A stretch of DNA of 64,000 nt. Source: Colias croceus (taxonomy: Eukaryota; Arthropoda; Insecta; Lepidoptera; Pieridae). The DNA lies in NCBI RefSeq assembly GCF_905220415.1, contig NC_059537.1:13616093-13680092 (forward strand). Direction: 5' to 3'. The notes below the pieces were generated by a model. The model had not been told where the DNA came from, made no database searches, and worked only from the letters and a program-made list of their open reading frames with translations. This document shows positions 1-10,253 of this stretch, one piece after another; positions within the stretch are counted from its first letter, which is position 1, and every line of letters starts with the position of its first letter. The translations under genes were made by a program, and so were the position numbers.

Positions 1-334
1 GGTCACCTGTGGAGTACAAATAAAATTCTAATTTAGGAACACAAGCTGTCAGATTTCAGTAATTATTCACCAAATTTTAAGACGCCGAAATTTTATTTTA
101 GTTAGTTACCATACCAACTAGTTACCATGTTTTAAAAAAAGTCATTTCAACATTTTGTATAAAATTAAATTACTTTATGTAAGAAGGTAGAAGTATTGTT
201 TCCTTTTAAATTTATCGTTGTACTTCAAAATATGTTTTGTAATGTACTTATTGTTTTGTTATAAGTAGGTACTTACTTATTCATTAATTGTAAATTAACT
301 ACTATTTTATTTATTTATTTATTTTATCCCATTG

Positions 335-404
335 AGCCCCCAGCAGCGGCCCGATCGGTCCACGACACAATAGATTTTCTATTGTGTCTGTGATTCCGGG
401 GGCT
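335..404. repeat. Nested inverted repeat in the intron before the 481 exon
   Basis: An outer stem pairs AGCCCCC (335-341) with GGGGGCT (398-404). An inner perfect 11-bp stem pairs GACACAATAGA (364-374) with TCTATTGTGTC (378-388) across a 3-nt loop. The stretch is GC-rich in an otherwise AT-rich intron, so it is probably a dispersed repeat rather than a host element. It ends about 75 bases before the splice acceptor at 480. Confidence 0.55.
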
Positions 405-480
405 GAGTTATTACTTAGTGCTTTATTACGTTACAATACCTAACTTATCAGGTAATGGTCTCTGTATTATCATATTTCAG

Positions 481-669
481 GACAACGACAGAAGGATATC
501 AATTTATCCACAATTGAACAGGGAAAATAAAATGTACGAAGAACTTAAAAATAAAGTAAAAATACACATGACTACGGGGGAGGGAACACCACATGTGTCA
601 CCCCCTTTAACAATGACACCGCCCAGCAAATCTACACCTGTGCTTAAAATTGCTCCGAAGAAAAAATAA
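481..669 (+). CDS. Terminal coding exon of an unrecognised gene (partial)
   Basis: The open frame follows a good splice acceptor (CATATTTCAG ending at 480) and runs 62 codons in phase 0 to TAA at 667-669. The peptide begins DNDRRISIYPQLNREN, then has a Lys/Glu-rich stretch, then a Thr/Ser/Pro-rich tail ending IAPKKK, which looks like a disordered, basic C terminus. An AATAAA (665-670) overlaps the stop codon, and T-rich sequence follows. Earlier exons would lie to the left of the window. I do not recognise the family. A chance open frame is possible, but acceptor, codon use and sensible ending favour a real exon. Confidence 0.45.
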   Translation, partial: DNDRRISIYPQLNRENKMYEELKNKVKIHMTTGEGTPHVSPPLTMTPPSKSTPVLKIAPKKK

Positions 670-1360
670 AGAGGTCTTTCAATATTTTGGTTTAAAAATT
701 TTACGCCTGCCTTTTTATTTTGGTGATATTCTGCGTGTAGTTCTTGCTTGCTTGGTGTTGTAGGAGCTAACATTTCGTTTTATTTTAATTTGCAAATAAG
801 CGAATCCGTTAAGAGTCAGAATATCCTTGCACTATCTATATCTTAAATTAAAATATTTCAACCAAATTATTTAAAAGAACCTAAACTTAATTACGTTGCT
901 AATACTATCTATCTTTTTCAACTTACTTTTACGCATTTGTCGGCTTTCTCCCATATAATATACTGATCTAACCGAAATTCGTCCATGCAGAAAAACCTAT
1001 AGGTACCTATATAATTTATAAAAATACCAATATAATTTTATTGTTATGGGAAGTTGGGTTGTCAGTGATGCCTGACGTCGAACCGGACGGCTGATCCGGA
1101 AAACGGATGTGACATGCCGGGAATACAAACGGCAGCTTATTGTTTTATTCTGACATAATGCTTGGTTTAATTTGTATGAATTTAATGGTTATCACTTCCT
1201 TGAAGTAGAAAAAGATAGGCTAGATTGAACGAGGTGTACTTAAGTCAAAAGTGGTCTTTAGTTACTTTTGTCGTATACCTATCCTAGTTTTTAGTTTATA
1301 TTATAATGTTTAAAATTCGAGTACAACTAAATGTGATTAAAATCAACATATAGGTATGTA
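670..1360. other. Flank after the 481-669 exon, no gene seen
   Basis: AT-rich sequence. The only contrast is a GC-rich patch at about 1045-1140 (around GACGTCGAACCGGACGG) that has no convincing open frame and no tRNA-like box. It could be 3' UTR or an old repeat. Confidence 0.4.
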
Positions 1361-1528
1361 ACTAGTTTCCACTCCTGTTGGTCGTAGCGTGATGATAGCC
1401 TTTCTCGATAAATGAGCTATATTCTAACACCGAAAAAAATTTTCGAATCGGACCAGTAGTTCCCGAGATTAGCGCGTTCAAACAAACAAACAAACTCTTC
1501 AGCTTTATAATATTAGTACCTATAGATT
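1361..1528 (-). mobile_element. Helitron-like element HelB, copy 1
   Basis: Read on the minus strand it starts ATCTATAG, passes through the TTTGTTTGTTTGAACGCGCTAAT core and ends near ACTAGT. That is the TC start and CTAG end expected of a non-autonomous Helitron. The same core recurs at 7291, 9448, 12953, 15472, 17668, 19226, 34691, 40975 and 59473. Confidence 0.6.
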
Positions 1529-1605
1529 AAATTGTGAGTCATACGAACTCTGTCAATGACTTCGTAATCGTATGTTAAAACAAGTAAATTATTAAAAAAA
1601 CAAAA

Positions 1606-1893
1606 TACCCGACTGCACACTAAAAAAAGAGTGATTGAAATGAATCTAATGATACCGCATACATATTTTTTTAAAGGGAAATTTAGAAAAAATATTATTA
1701 TGTCTTTATCCCGTGGGACTTTTAGGATAAAATGTATCCTATGACACTCCCGTAATCAAGACAAATCTAACGATACCTCATACATCAAAATCCATCAAGC
1801 CGTTTAGGCTACAGGTGGTCACAAAGGAAAAGACATACATACATACTTACATACACTCGAAAAACATTACCCTCCTTCTTTGGCAGTCGGGTA
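1606..1893. mobile_element. Short element with TACCCGACTGC inverted ends
   Basis: TACCCGACTGC at 1606-1616 is matched by its reverse complement GCAGTCGGGTA at 1883-1893. The interior (about 290 bp) contains CATACATACATAC-type short repeats and no gene. This is a dispersed repeat with inverted ends; I saw no clear target duplication. Confidence 0.5.
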
Positions 1894-1898
1894 AAAAA

Positions 1899-1996
1899 AT
1901 TCCAAGTGCGCGCTCCATCTTAGACCACATCTTCGCTTACCAGCTGACGTGATCGTGGTCAAGCGCTTCCCTATTTTTCATTTAAAAAAAAAACAT
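1899..1996. repeat. Dispersed repeat, copy 1 of 2 (GCGCTCCATC family)
   Basis: GCGCGCTCCATC, a CACATCT...CTTACCA block and GTGGTCAAGCGCTTCCCT match the sequence at 32645-32730. An A-run follows (1984-1993), as at a retroposon 3' end. Probably the 3' part of a SINE or LINE family. Confidence 0.5.
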
Positions 1997-2350
1997 TGAT
2001 TGGTTTTATTTTTGGTAACTACAGCTATATTATGCTACGCTATTTCTCAATATTATGTGTCTTTAGCTCTACATTATTACAATACATGCATCTATTATTC
2101 TATTCTGAAATATCAAATACCTAGCTATAGAAAGTAACTGCAAGGTCGATCATTATTTACTGTTAACACTGATGACGGAACTAATGAGCACACATCTAGC
2201 TCTTACTTTTAGTTAATTAGCACTAGACAGTAGGTACCTACAAAGTAAAATGTTTTATTCCGAAGAGATCATTTTATCCAAACGAAATGCTGCTTAGTAC
2301 CTATATGTGGCATATTTGCGTGCATTCAAAATCAGAAAATTATATAATAG

Positions 2351-2391
2351 TAATATTATCTTGTATATTACTAATATACAAGATAATATAT
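2351..2391. repeat. Short AT-rich palindrome
   Basis: TATTATCTTGTATATTA is followed almost immediately by its reverse complement TAATATACAAGATAATA, giving a 17-bp perfect stem with a one-base centre. It may be a transposon remnant; no other evidence of function. Confidence 0.45.
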
Positions 2392-2721
2392 TACATTTCG
2401 TGTTAATATTTAATTAGAAATTCTAATAAAGATAAATATTATGAAGTAAGTAATTTGTAATGTTCTTTTTAATTAAAACGTGTTGTGTGTTATCTAGATA
2501 AATAAATTGCAAGTGTCGGTTTATCTTATTACTTTGTTATTTAATATCAAAATTAATTCGTGAATGCGGTCTACAAAATCTACACACATTATTTACCCAC
2601 ATGACCCACATCAAACTTTCGTTTTATAACAGCTGTAGATTAGTATTTCCTAGTGTTTGATTTTACGCGAGTATTATAAATTTAGAAATTAAAGATTTTA
2701 ACGGATTTTAAACGCGATTTA

Positions 2722-2826
2722 TTCATTATAATATAATTGTTATCCCGACGTTTCGAATACTTTACAGCGAGCCTAGTCACGGGGAGACGTAAAGTGTTCG
2801 AAACGTCGGGAAAATAATATAATGAA
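2722..2826. mobile_element. Palindromic MITE-like repeat (CCCGACGTTTCGAA)
   Basis: CCCGACGTTTCGAATACTTT (from 2744) pairs with AAAGTGTTCGAAACGTCGGG (ending 2810), one mismatch in this part, across about 23 bp. The outer AT-rich flanks CATTATAATAT and ATAATATAATG continue the pairing. It has the shape of a fold-back MITE. A shadow open frame crosses it and is not a gene. Confidence 0.55.
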
Positions 2827-4285
2827 AAAATGTGTGCGTGTACTTCTTTACACTTCTGTAACTTCTTTATGACCTTATTTTTCAAAAAATAATTTACTAT
2901 ATGCAACTTTACAGAAATACCACGAATTACGCGTGGTAGGGATAAGAAAAAAATGGCGCGTAACGAAAATTACACTAAACTTTTTTCCAACCCCGATAAA
3001 GAAGTTTCACTGCAATAAATTAAAATTCATTAATAATCTTTAATTTCTAGCTGTAGATTACTTAAACAAAACTATGAATAGATCAATATTTTATAAATTC
3101 GTGATGTTCATACTAAAATCATGGTGGCATCCGTTGTTTGATAAAAGATCAGTGACACATTACTGTAGCATTTGACTCGCGAAAAACCGCGGCAGCACTT
3201 TAACAAAAAATAAAAAAATAATTAATTTTTTTATTGATTGATGATAATTATTGTTAGAACAGGTTTAGGGTGCTTTTCCACCTATAATGGGCGAGGAATG
3301 TTGTTTTTTAATTCATTTAATTACCTATTATAGTGTTATAAATTGTGAAATAAAGTAATTCAATTTATTCTGTAACAGAAGATATTATGTTGCTTGCTCT
3401 ACTCTACCTAGTACTCTACTATTTGAAACGCTAGTTAGAATTTTTTTTTAAAAGCACGGTCACTTTCGTTTAGGTATTTATTTTCTTTTCAAGTATTTTT
3501 AGATAGGTAGGTACATAGGATGTCTTATGATAAACATTACCATATTGCACTGGTAGCAAAATCTTAGACAATATTAGTCAGTGTTACGTTCAGTTTCTGG
3601 AGCATCTATTCATTGTTGGAGCTTTATTCACAACTTAATATCTATCGATCTTCTCATACTAATGTCATCATTCATAATGTCTGTGGATAACTGTTTGTAA
3701 TAAAAAGCAGACGGTAAAAGGCTCCAGGTTGGGACACGGCCAGCGAAGCGGGACGGAGCGAAATTACGTGACAATAGCTGTAAGCGGTTCTGTCGTGTGT
3801 ATGGTAAACGTAAAGTGTGTACCTAGGTATTGTCTGAATAGTTTGTTTGCGGTTAAACTTGTGTTATGTCTATTTGAAAGGTGCGCGGTTTCACAAAATT
3901 TGGAGGAAAAAATCAATTCTCTCTTTAAACAAAAAAAAAAAAAAAAACACAAATCGGCGCTGTGTTATAGTCGTAATAGTATACTTACTACAATACTAGT
4001 ATAGATGGTCCCTTCTTTTGATTCAATTGTTGCGCATTATCAAAAATAAATTTTCATTTTTGTCAGCTATAAAATATTACTTTATACTTCAACATAAAGC
4101 CTCTTTTGATTGTATATGTAGAGCTAAATAATAATTTTCAATAAGACATTAAAATAAAGCTATAAACAAATTGGTCAATCATCTTGTATGCGTAATAGTT
4201 AATTTATACAGCTTAGTGAAAGGCCTAATACAATTAACATTAAGTTTTATTGTTTGCCTAGATACAGATCACTACTTCGTCCGCC
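2827..4285. other. Non-coding stretch with an A-tailed segment
   Basis: No convincing gene. 3250-3290 contains GGGTGCTTTTCCACC, which looks like the end of a transposon family, without a visible partner. 3722-3947 is less AT-rich and ends in an A-run at about 3930-3947, so it could be a retroposed fragment. The 91-codon open frame across that segment shows no domain and probably comes from it. Confidence 0.4.
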
Positions 4286-4795
4286 TAATGCCCGGTTCCT
4301 ATATTCAACGGAACGTCATAGTATCAAAGCTACTATCCGTTTTTCTAGAACTAACTACGAGTCGTTATTACCGTTCCACAATTTTATTTCTTGACGTGCT
4401 ATCGACGGACATCCGTTGGTCATAAAAATACCGAGCCCTCTTCACTCACAGATGTGCGTTTCGTTATAAGCCAAATTGAAATTAAAATAACACAAAATTC
4501 AGGACAATATAAGTTAAATATACAGCCGAATTATAAACTTTAAGAATAAAGTTTCTTATAAATAAAGAACTAATACTAAAGAACTATATATTTGTAGACA
4601 TCTGCGTGATAATTTTCCTTCTAAACAACCTTATGCGTTACACAGAAAGCAAAAACGGAACGTTTTTCTCGCGCACGCGTGCATTGCTTGTCAGTTGTCA
4701 AATTATTGTCATTCATTGTTGATTGATGATTCATTGTCAAGTTTTATAATTAAAGAATAACAATACAACGACCACTGTTTATATATTTATAAAAA

Positions 4796-5148
4796 ATGGA
4801 TATTACGCCGGTAAGTACGCCTTTATATTTCTTCTTTAAAATCGTCTGCCGCTTACTTTTTGCTTCGGACACTTTTAAAGTCAAACATATATTTCTGTTA
4901 CAGAAATCGAAGAAGGCTATGAGTAAAGACGAGATTGCTCAATAATTATTATAACCAGTAAGGAGACTAATGCTTCTACGAATAAATTAAAGGATGAATG
5001 TTGGACTTCGTTGACCAACACATTTAATGCAAAAATTGGTCAAATACCTACCAGGAAAACTTTTTATTTTCAGCCAAAAAATTCAACCATAATAAGGATG
5101 ATGGACAAATATTATGAAGAAATAATTGAAATACTGAACACACAATAA
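4796..5148 (+). pseudogene. Myb/SANT-like DNA-binding protein of the Harbinger element, frameshifted
   Basis: A five-codon first exon (MDITP, 4796-4810) ends at a GTAAGT donor. Exon 2 follows a TTCTGTTACAG acceptor and starts at 4904 with KSKKAMSKDEIAQ, then meets TAA at 4943. The frame continues after a one-base slip at about 4943: TSKETNASTNKLKDECWTSL, then TNTFNAKIGQIP. This Lys-rich...Trp...FN pattern fits the trihelix Myb/SANT-like domain of Harbinger accessory proteins and their domesticated relatives. That frame ends at TAA 5146-5148, where a 23-bp tandem repeat begins. In Harbinger systems this protein binds the element ends and brings in the transposase. It is broken here by the frameshift and probably truncated at its C terminus. 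Confidence 0.6.
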
Positions 5149-5193
5149 TTGAAATACTGAACACACAATAATTGAAATACTGAACACACAATA
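5125..5193. repeat. Three exact 23-bp tandem copies
   Basis: Three head-to-tail copies of a 23-bp unit (ATTGAAATACTGAACACACA plus ATA) at 5125-5147, 5148-5170 and 5171-5193. The first copy overlaps the last codons of the Myb/SANT pseudogene, and part of the unit recurs at 5583, the start of the second copy of the larger duplication. This looks like replication slippage, not a CRISPR array: there are no spacers. Confidence 0.8.
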
Positions 5194-6000
5194 ACTAATT
5201 AATTTTTGTATATTATTAAGCAATATATCTAGACACACGGTAGAAAAAGAATTTGTTAGGTAGTGCTAAATGTAAATCTTATGTAAAAAATGTATTTAGT
5301 TCAGAGAGCCTATTACAGCGTTCAGGAATATAATATAGAAGATGATAATCGATGGAGGGTTGTCGTGTAAGAATCACAGGACAGTTCTTTGGCATATATT
5401 ATGTAGTTACATATTACTATGTAAAATTAAACTGTAATAAAGAAATAAAACTTTTATTCCATTTTATTATGTACTTTTATTTATTTTTTATTATTTACAA
5501 TACAATGTTTAAAAAATTGATTTCTACATTGCAAACATAGACATACATATAAATATACTAGTGGTCCGCCCCGGCTTCGCCCTTGAAATACTGAACACAC
5601 AATAACTAATTAATTTTTGTATATTATTAAGCAATATATCTAGACACACGGTAGAAAAAGAATTTGTTAGGTAGTGCTAAATGTAAATCTTATGTAAAAA
5701 ATGTATTTAGTTCAGAGAGCCTATTACAGCGTTAAGGAATATAATATAGAAGATGGTAATCGATGGAGGGTTGTCGCGTAAGAATCACAGGACAGTTCTT
5801 TGGCATATATTATGTAGTTACATATTACTATGTAAAATTAAACATAGTTATAAAGAAATAAAACTTTTATTCCATTTTATTATGTACTTTTATTTATTTT
5901 TTATTATTTACAATACAATGTTTAAAAAATTGATTTCTACATTGCAAACATAGACAGTAGACACATATATATATACTAGTGGTCCGCCCCGGCTTCGCCC
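5172..6000. repeat. Tandem duplication of a ~411-bp unit
   Basis: 5172-5582 and 5583-6000 are nearly identical, differing by a few substitutions and small indels (for example at about 5435/5847 and 5540/5955). Each copy ends in ACTAGTGGTCCGCCCCGGC followed by TTCGCCC, the end of a Helitron-like repeat. Two similar 62- and 66-codon open frames at 5352 and 5753 come from the duplication and are not genes. The high identity implies a recent event after the Harbinger element died. Confidence 0.8.
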
Positions 6001-6120
6001 TTGGTACATGTTTATGTTTTCTTTCTATAATAACCATCCTCGTACTTTAAGGAACATTATAAAAAAATAATTATCGAAATCGGTCCACCCGTTCACGCGT
6101 GATGCCGTGACCAAGGGAAA
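6001..6120 (-). mobile_element. Helitron-like fragment inside the Harbinger element
   Basis: Continues from the ACTAGTGGTCCGCCCCGGC end into GGTACATGTTTATG, CCATCCTCGTACTT and CGAAATCGGTCCACCCG. The same order is seen at 14752-14905. It interrupts the Harbinger transposase remnant just beyond 6121. Confidence 0.5.
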
Positions 6121-6500
6121 TAGGTCTGCCACTGATATCGATATTGTGCCTAAAGCATAGAACCTCAGCGTCAACAGTAATTGATGTTATGGAGATACCC
6201 CATGATTCCTGAAATGACAACATAAATTAGGTATGTAATAAGGTTAGACGTGTTTGGTATAATATTAATGCCTCCATTAAACTAACCTGGCTCCTTTTAT
6301 TCGTACGTCTGGATAAATTTCAAGAAGTAATTGTTCAACAGATTCTTTATCAAGTCGAAATCTCAATTGAAATTCATGAGAATCCAGGTCGCAAAAAAAT
6401 CCACTCCTTCTCTATAATATATATTCTTTCACGCCCACTATCTTCTTCCGAAATTCGATATAATATTAAACACTTCTCTATCACTATCTGAACTCCACAT
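6121..6500 (-). pseudogene. PIF/Harbinger transposase remnant (N-terminal part)
   Basis: On the minus strand an ATG at 6500 begins MWSSDSDREVFNIISNFGRR and then meets TAG. After frameshifts the conserved DSHEFQLRFRLDKESVEQLL block is readable, ending with a splice donor at 6287/6286 (GTTAGT). After a short intron (6209-6286) and a TTTCAG acceptor, exon 2 reads NHGVSP, a TAA stop (6187-6189), then HQLLLTLRFYALGTISISVA. These blocks match the start of Harbinger nucleases. The DDE catalytic region is absent, cut off by the Helitron-like insertion at about 6120. It cannot make an active enzyme. Confidence 0.75.
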
Positions 6501-6818
6501 TTCGATATTGAAGCGGAAACAATGAAATAGTAAGAATTTAACCGCCCGAAATCGACGGGTAAACAAAATGCTATACGAATAGTAACTTTGACAGCATAAT
6601 GACATTAAAAATATTTATAGGAACGCGATAAACTGTCTTCTCCATACAATATGCTTACCGTTCGTTAATAGTAACCCTCCCATCCGTCAGTAGGAAGCCG
6701 TCGGTAAGTTGCTTGACGAGACGTTTTTTATAGGAACGATTTTCGCTTACGCTTGGTTAATTATACTACTATTCGTAACTAAAACGGATCGTTTTTCAAA
6801 TATAGGAACCGGGCATAA

Positions 6819-7290
6819 AACAATTGATGTATTTAAAAAAATAAAATAACACATTATTACCGTCATAACACAGTTATTTTAGAGATAACCAAGAGCAGTA
6901 ATAAATTTTGGCTTTTTAAGTTATTTTACATCAACTATTCAAACTCAATTGGAATAAAAATGTCATTTTTCCTAATTGTTTTTAATCATTTCAATCAATA
7001 TCATGCGTGGAAGTACACACATTCATATTCATAGGAAATTGTACATACCTACACACATTTATACAAAAGATATAACTTTTCGCAAATTATTTCATGGCAG
7101 ATGTACAAGATAACAATCTTATACATTACTATTTGCAGTTTCACTTGCTTTGAACTTCATTAAAACAATGTTAATAAGTAGTGAAAACATTTTGGATCCG
7201 GTTCAGAGGTTTTCTTAACTAACTAACAAACTAACTTAGTGATAATAACTTGAAAAGCATGTAATATTATTACAAAATTATTGATTACGT
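6819..7290. other. AT-rich stretch, nothing recognised
   Basis: No open frame, repeat match or GC-rich patch that I can support. Confidence 0.4.
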
Positions 7291-7484
7291 ATCTATAGGT
7301 ACTTACTAATATTATAAAGCTGAAAAGTTTGTTTGTTTGAACGCGCTAATCTGAGGAACTACTAATCCGATTTGAAAAATTATTTCAGTTTTAGATAGCC
7401 CATATATCGAGGAAGGTTATAACGCTCTAGGTTAGGACCAACAAGAGCAGAGCAATGTGGGTGAAACCGCGGGGCACAGCTAGA
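7291..7484 (+). mobile_element. Helitron-like element HelB, copy 2
   Basis: Starts ATCTATAG, carries the TTTGTTTGTTTGAACGCGCT core and ends GGGGCACAGCTAGAT, matching the 5' TC / 3' CTAG layout. Non-coding. Confidence 0.65.
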
Positions 7485-8878
7485 TAGATAAAAAATGTCA
7501 ATGTTAAAAAAAAGTTTCAATATTGCTTAAAAATTGTATAACAATACAAATAATATTGTTTTATGATATGATTAAATAAATAGAGAGCCCTAAGATAATT
7601 ATCCACAGTGACAAAATTATAATGATTTTGAAATCCATGACCTTCGATTTAACGCGGCTTTACGCTTAAATGTAAACAGTTAATTTCTATTAGTTTGTAA
7701 AATTTACTGCGGTAGACACAGACTTAGAATTTAAAAAATGAGTAAAAATCTATCAGTAAATGTATAAATTATGTTACTAATTGTTTTAATATATAAAGCA
7801 TAAGTAATCACTCGATTCAAACTTACTTAAAAATATTTTATTCTAAATTTTGTATTATTATAATTATTTAACAGACCTTAAAAAAGCATTAACACTCAAT
7901 CCAATATGCCACACACAAAAGTGCACAAAATTCACTTCTCACACACTAAAATTGTCGACACAAAAATCTAATTATTTCATAATAAAATTATTTCCGAACG
8001 GTCTTCGATAGCGCGCTCTGTTTTGGCGGCAACTGACAACTGACAGCGGCGATGGCGCGGATGTTAGGCTCCGGAAATATGAGTATTGCATTTCTAATTC
8101 GTTTTGACCCCTTTGTAATCGATAATATGAATGAATATAATAATATTGTATAGAAGTAAAGCTTCTTTGTATGGTCGTCTTTGGAAGTACTAAGCCATGA
8201 TTCTTTCCACTGAAAGCTTTGCTATCCAGGAGTAGTAGGCTTTTTTTTATCCCGGGTTAACGATTTTGTCACAAGACGTGTTAAACATTTTTAAATTTTT
8301 ACTCCTTAGGAAATATCTCTACAAGTATCATAAGTATGGTTTTACACGAACCATTGCTATTTTTAAGGTACTTATTTTCAAAACTACCTAATCAGGCATG
8401 CTCCAGCGCTTGTTATACATAATATTTCTGGTCTATGGTTTTGTTAGGTAATTCATAATTGTTATTTTATTAAAATTCCAAAATGTCTAGCAACTCAAAA
8501 TATTTGAAAGTGTGCAGCAAATTGGCGTTGTAAAAGTTATAAAACCTTTTTGTGATGTTTTTATTGGCCTGTGAATAATAGGCATTCAAATTCAAAAAGC
8601 AAAAAAGATATTACATTCTTCGGAGATCAGTTCAAGTATTGTTATACCTACTTAAAGTTGTACCTAGTATTGCTCGATTAGAACTTATTGTTACTTAACT
8701 TATTGTTGAGTGTTCTATCAACAACATAATTGCATATTATGTTAGCACTTAGCAGTAGGTACTGATAACAACAGAATATTAAAAATTGCCATCTTTATCA
8801 CTAATATGTATTAGACGAAAGAGAGATTTAAATATCTTTTTTGTTTGTAGAAGGTAGATGAATACACTCTTAAAATCC
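7485..8878. other. Non-coding stretch with a possible promoter at 7990-8090
   Basis: Mostly AT-rich without genes. 8010-8080 is a sharp GC-rich patch (GCGCGCTCTG, GGCGGCAACTGACAACTGAC, GGCGATGGCGCGGATG). Repeated TGACA/TGTCA motifs next to GC-rich sequence are often seen at insect transcription starts, so this may be a promoter, possibly for a minus-strand transcript. No coding exon could be tied to it. Confidence 0.3.
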
Positions 8879-8889
8879 CACCACCAATA

Positions 8890-9075
8890 GAAAAAAGTGA
8901 AGTCCCATGTCCCCTAGTGGGGTAAGGGGCAGGAGCATTATAAATCTGTTTCACTGATCGATTTTTTTTAGGGACAAGTAGATGATCAGCCTTCTGTGTC
9001 CTGCCAGACCGAGACTGTCCTGCCAGACTCCTCGGTACTACGCTCGCGCGTCAACCACTGTACCTAGGAGACGGA
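8890..9075 (-). mobile_element. tRNA-derived SINE, full length with target duplication
   Basis: The reverse complement carries a tRNA-like head (CAGTGGTTGACGCG) and a tail with CTTACCCCACTAGGGGACAT, the same as the + strand copy at 18113-18322. An 11-bp direct repeat, CACCACCAATA, flanks it at 8879-8889 and 9076-9086, as expected for LINE-driven insertion. The B-box region is shortened compared with the other copy. Confidence 0.8.
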
Positions 9076-9447
9076 CACCACCAATACAAAACCAGTATTA
9101 ATTTTGTTTGTTTGTTTTTATATCCCAAACTACTATTTTATTACGATAAGACCCATATATGAAAAAACAAGCAAAAACAAATAGTCACGGTCGAAAACAC
9201 CTCATGCGTGTTCTATTGTAAAGTTTGTCAATGCGGATGTGATGAAACTCTATAATAGAGATAGCTATCCAATTTACCTTGAATGTGTTATTTTGGTTAT
9301 TCTAGTTTAAGTTTAAAGTGTGGCTTAAAATAAATCATCAATAATTAGTGGTAGTTGGTTAATTAATATGCTGCACAGAAAAGGTAAATCTATAATAATT
9401 TTCAGAGATTTACTCCAGACTGCGCAGCTAGTCTGGAGTTCACCCGC

Positions 9448-9632
9448 ACTCCCGGTTTCACCCGCGTGGCTCCTCTCCTGTAGGTCTTAGCATAATGATA
9501 TATAGCCTATAGCCTTCCTCGATAAATGGGCTATCTAACACCGAAATAATTTTTCAAATCGGACCAGTATAGTTCCTGAGATTAGCGCGTTCAAACAAAC
9601 AAACTCTTCAGCTGTATAATATTAGTATAGAT
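9448..9632 (-). mobile_element. Helitron-like element HelB, copy 3
   Basis: GGTTTCACCCGCGTGGCTCC at the left, GAGATTAGCGCGTTCAAAC core, and TAGTATAGAT at the right give the family layout on the minus strand. Non-coding. Confidence 0.6.
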
Positions 9633-9856
9633 GAATTATTTCATTCGCAATGATTTACCTATCCGTCATTATATGAACTCTATGTCTGGTCAAGGAAAAT
9701 TAAAAATTGCAAGCCTAGCCGAACGCGCTTTAACATAATTATTATATGTCGTGAGGCAAATCTTAGGTTGATTTCGATCTGGACTGTTGACTGATGTCCT
9801 GGAGATGCAAAAAGTTTTCATCCTGCTCTCCCGTAATTTTCTCAATCAGAAAGTTT

Positions 9857-10146
9857 ATAGTTTAGGATACATCGCCCATTTTTGCAAGTGACTACTATCA
9901 AGCTGATTTTCCGTTTGTAGCTTTATTTTGATGAGACACCGAATAATTTCGTGTACGAAACTCTCGATTGTGGTAATATTTGAGAACCATCAAATCAAAA
10001 ATTTTTATCCTTAATATCTCTGTTAGCTACCACAATCGAGACTTTCGTACACGAAATTATTGGGCGTCTCATCAAAATAAAGCTACAAACGGAAAATTAG
10101 CTTGATAGTAGTCACTTGCAAAAATGGGCGATGTATCCTGAACTAT
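9857..10146. repeat. Long hairpin: two ~119-bp inverted arms, 52-bp spacer
   Basis: 9857-9975 and 10028-10146 are inverted copies. For example GGATACATCGCCCATTTTTG on the left is matched by CAAAAATGGGCGATGTATCC on the right, and CTCGATTGTGGTA by TACCACAATCGAG. Only scattered mismatches are visible. No gene lies inside. It could be a fold-back transposon or a source of double-stranded RNA. Confidence 0.75.
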
Positions 10147-10253
10147 TAGTAGGTAGTTTATAACATTAAACGTCCTATTATATTATTATCTATATCACGT
10201 CCATAAATGTAAATATATAATAATATGTAATAACGAAGGATAGTATGTATTTT

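Larger units (their letters stand above)
4289..6815. mobile_element. PIF/Harbinger-type DNA transposon, degraded, nearly full length
   Basis: Both ends carry the 17-bp perfect inverted repeat TGCCCGGTTCCTATATT (4289-4305; reverse complement ending 6815), flanked by TAA at 4286-4288 and 6816-6818. A three-base TWA target duplication is the hallmark of PIF/Harbinger. Inside are remnants of the two proteins typical of these elements: a Myb/SANT-like protein on the + strand (4796-5148) and a transposase on the - strand (6121-6500). They converge. The middle holds a Helitron-like insertion and a tandem duplication (5172-6000) that probably replaced the rest of the transposase. Frameshifts and stops show it cannot move on its own. 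Confidence 0.8.

Noticed and set aside
5125..5193. Regular 23-bp repeats resembling a CRISPR start
   Set aside because: Copies are directly adjacent with no spacers, and the genome is animal; simple tandem slippage.
5352..5953. Two similar 62- and 66-codon frames
   Set aside because: Both lie in the tandem duplication of a repeat; their similarity comes from the DNA duplication, not coding constraint.
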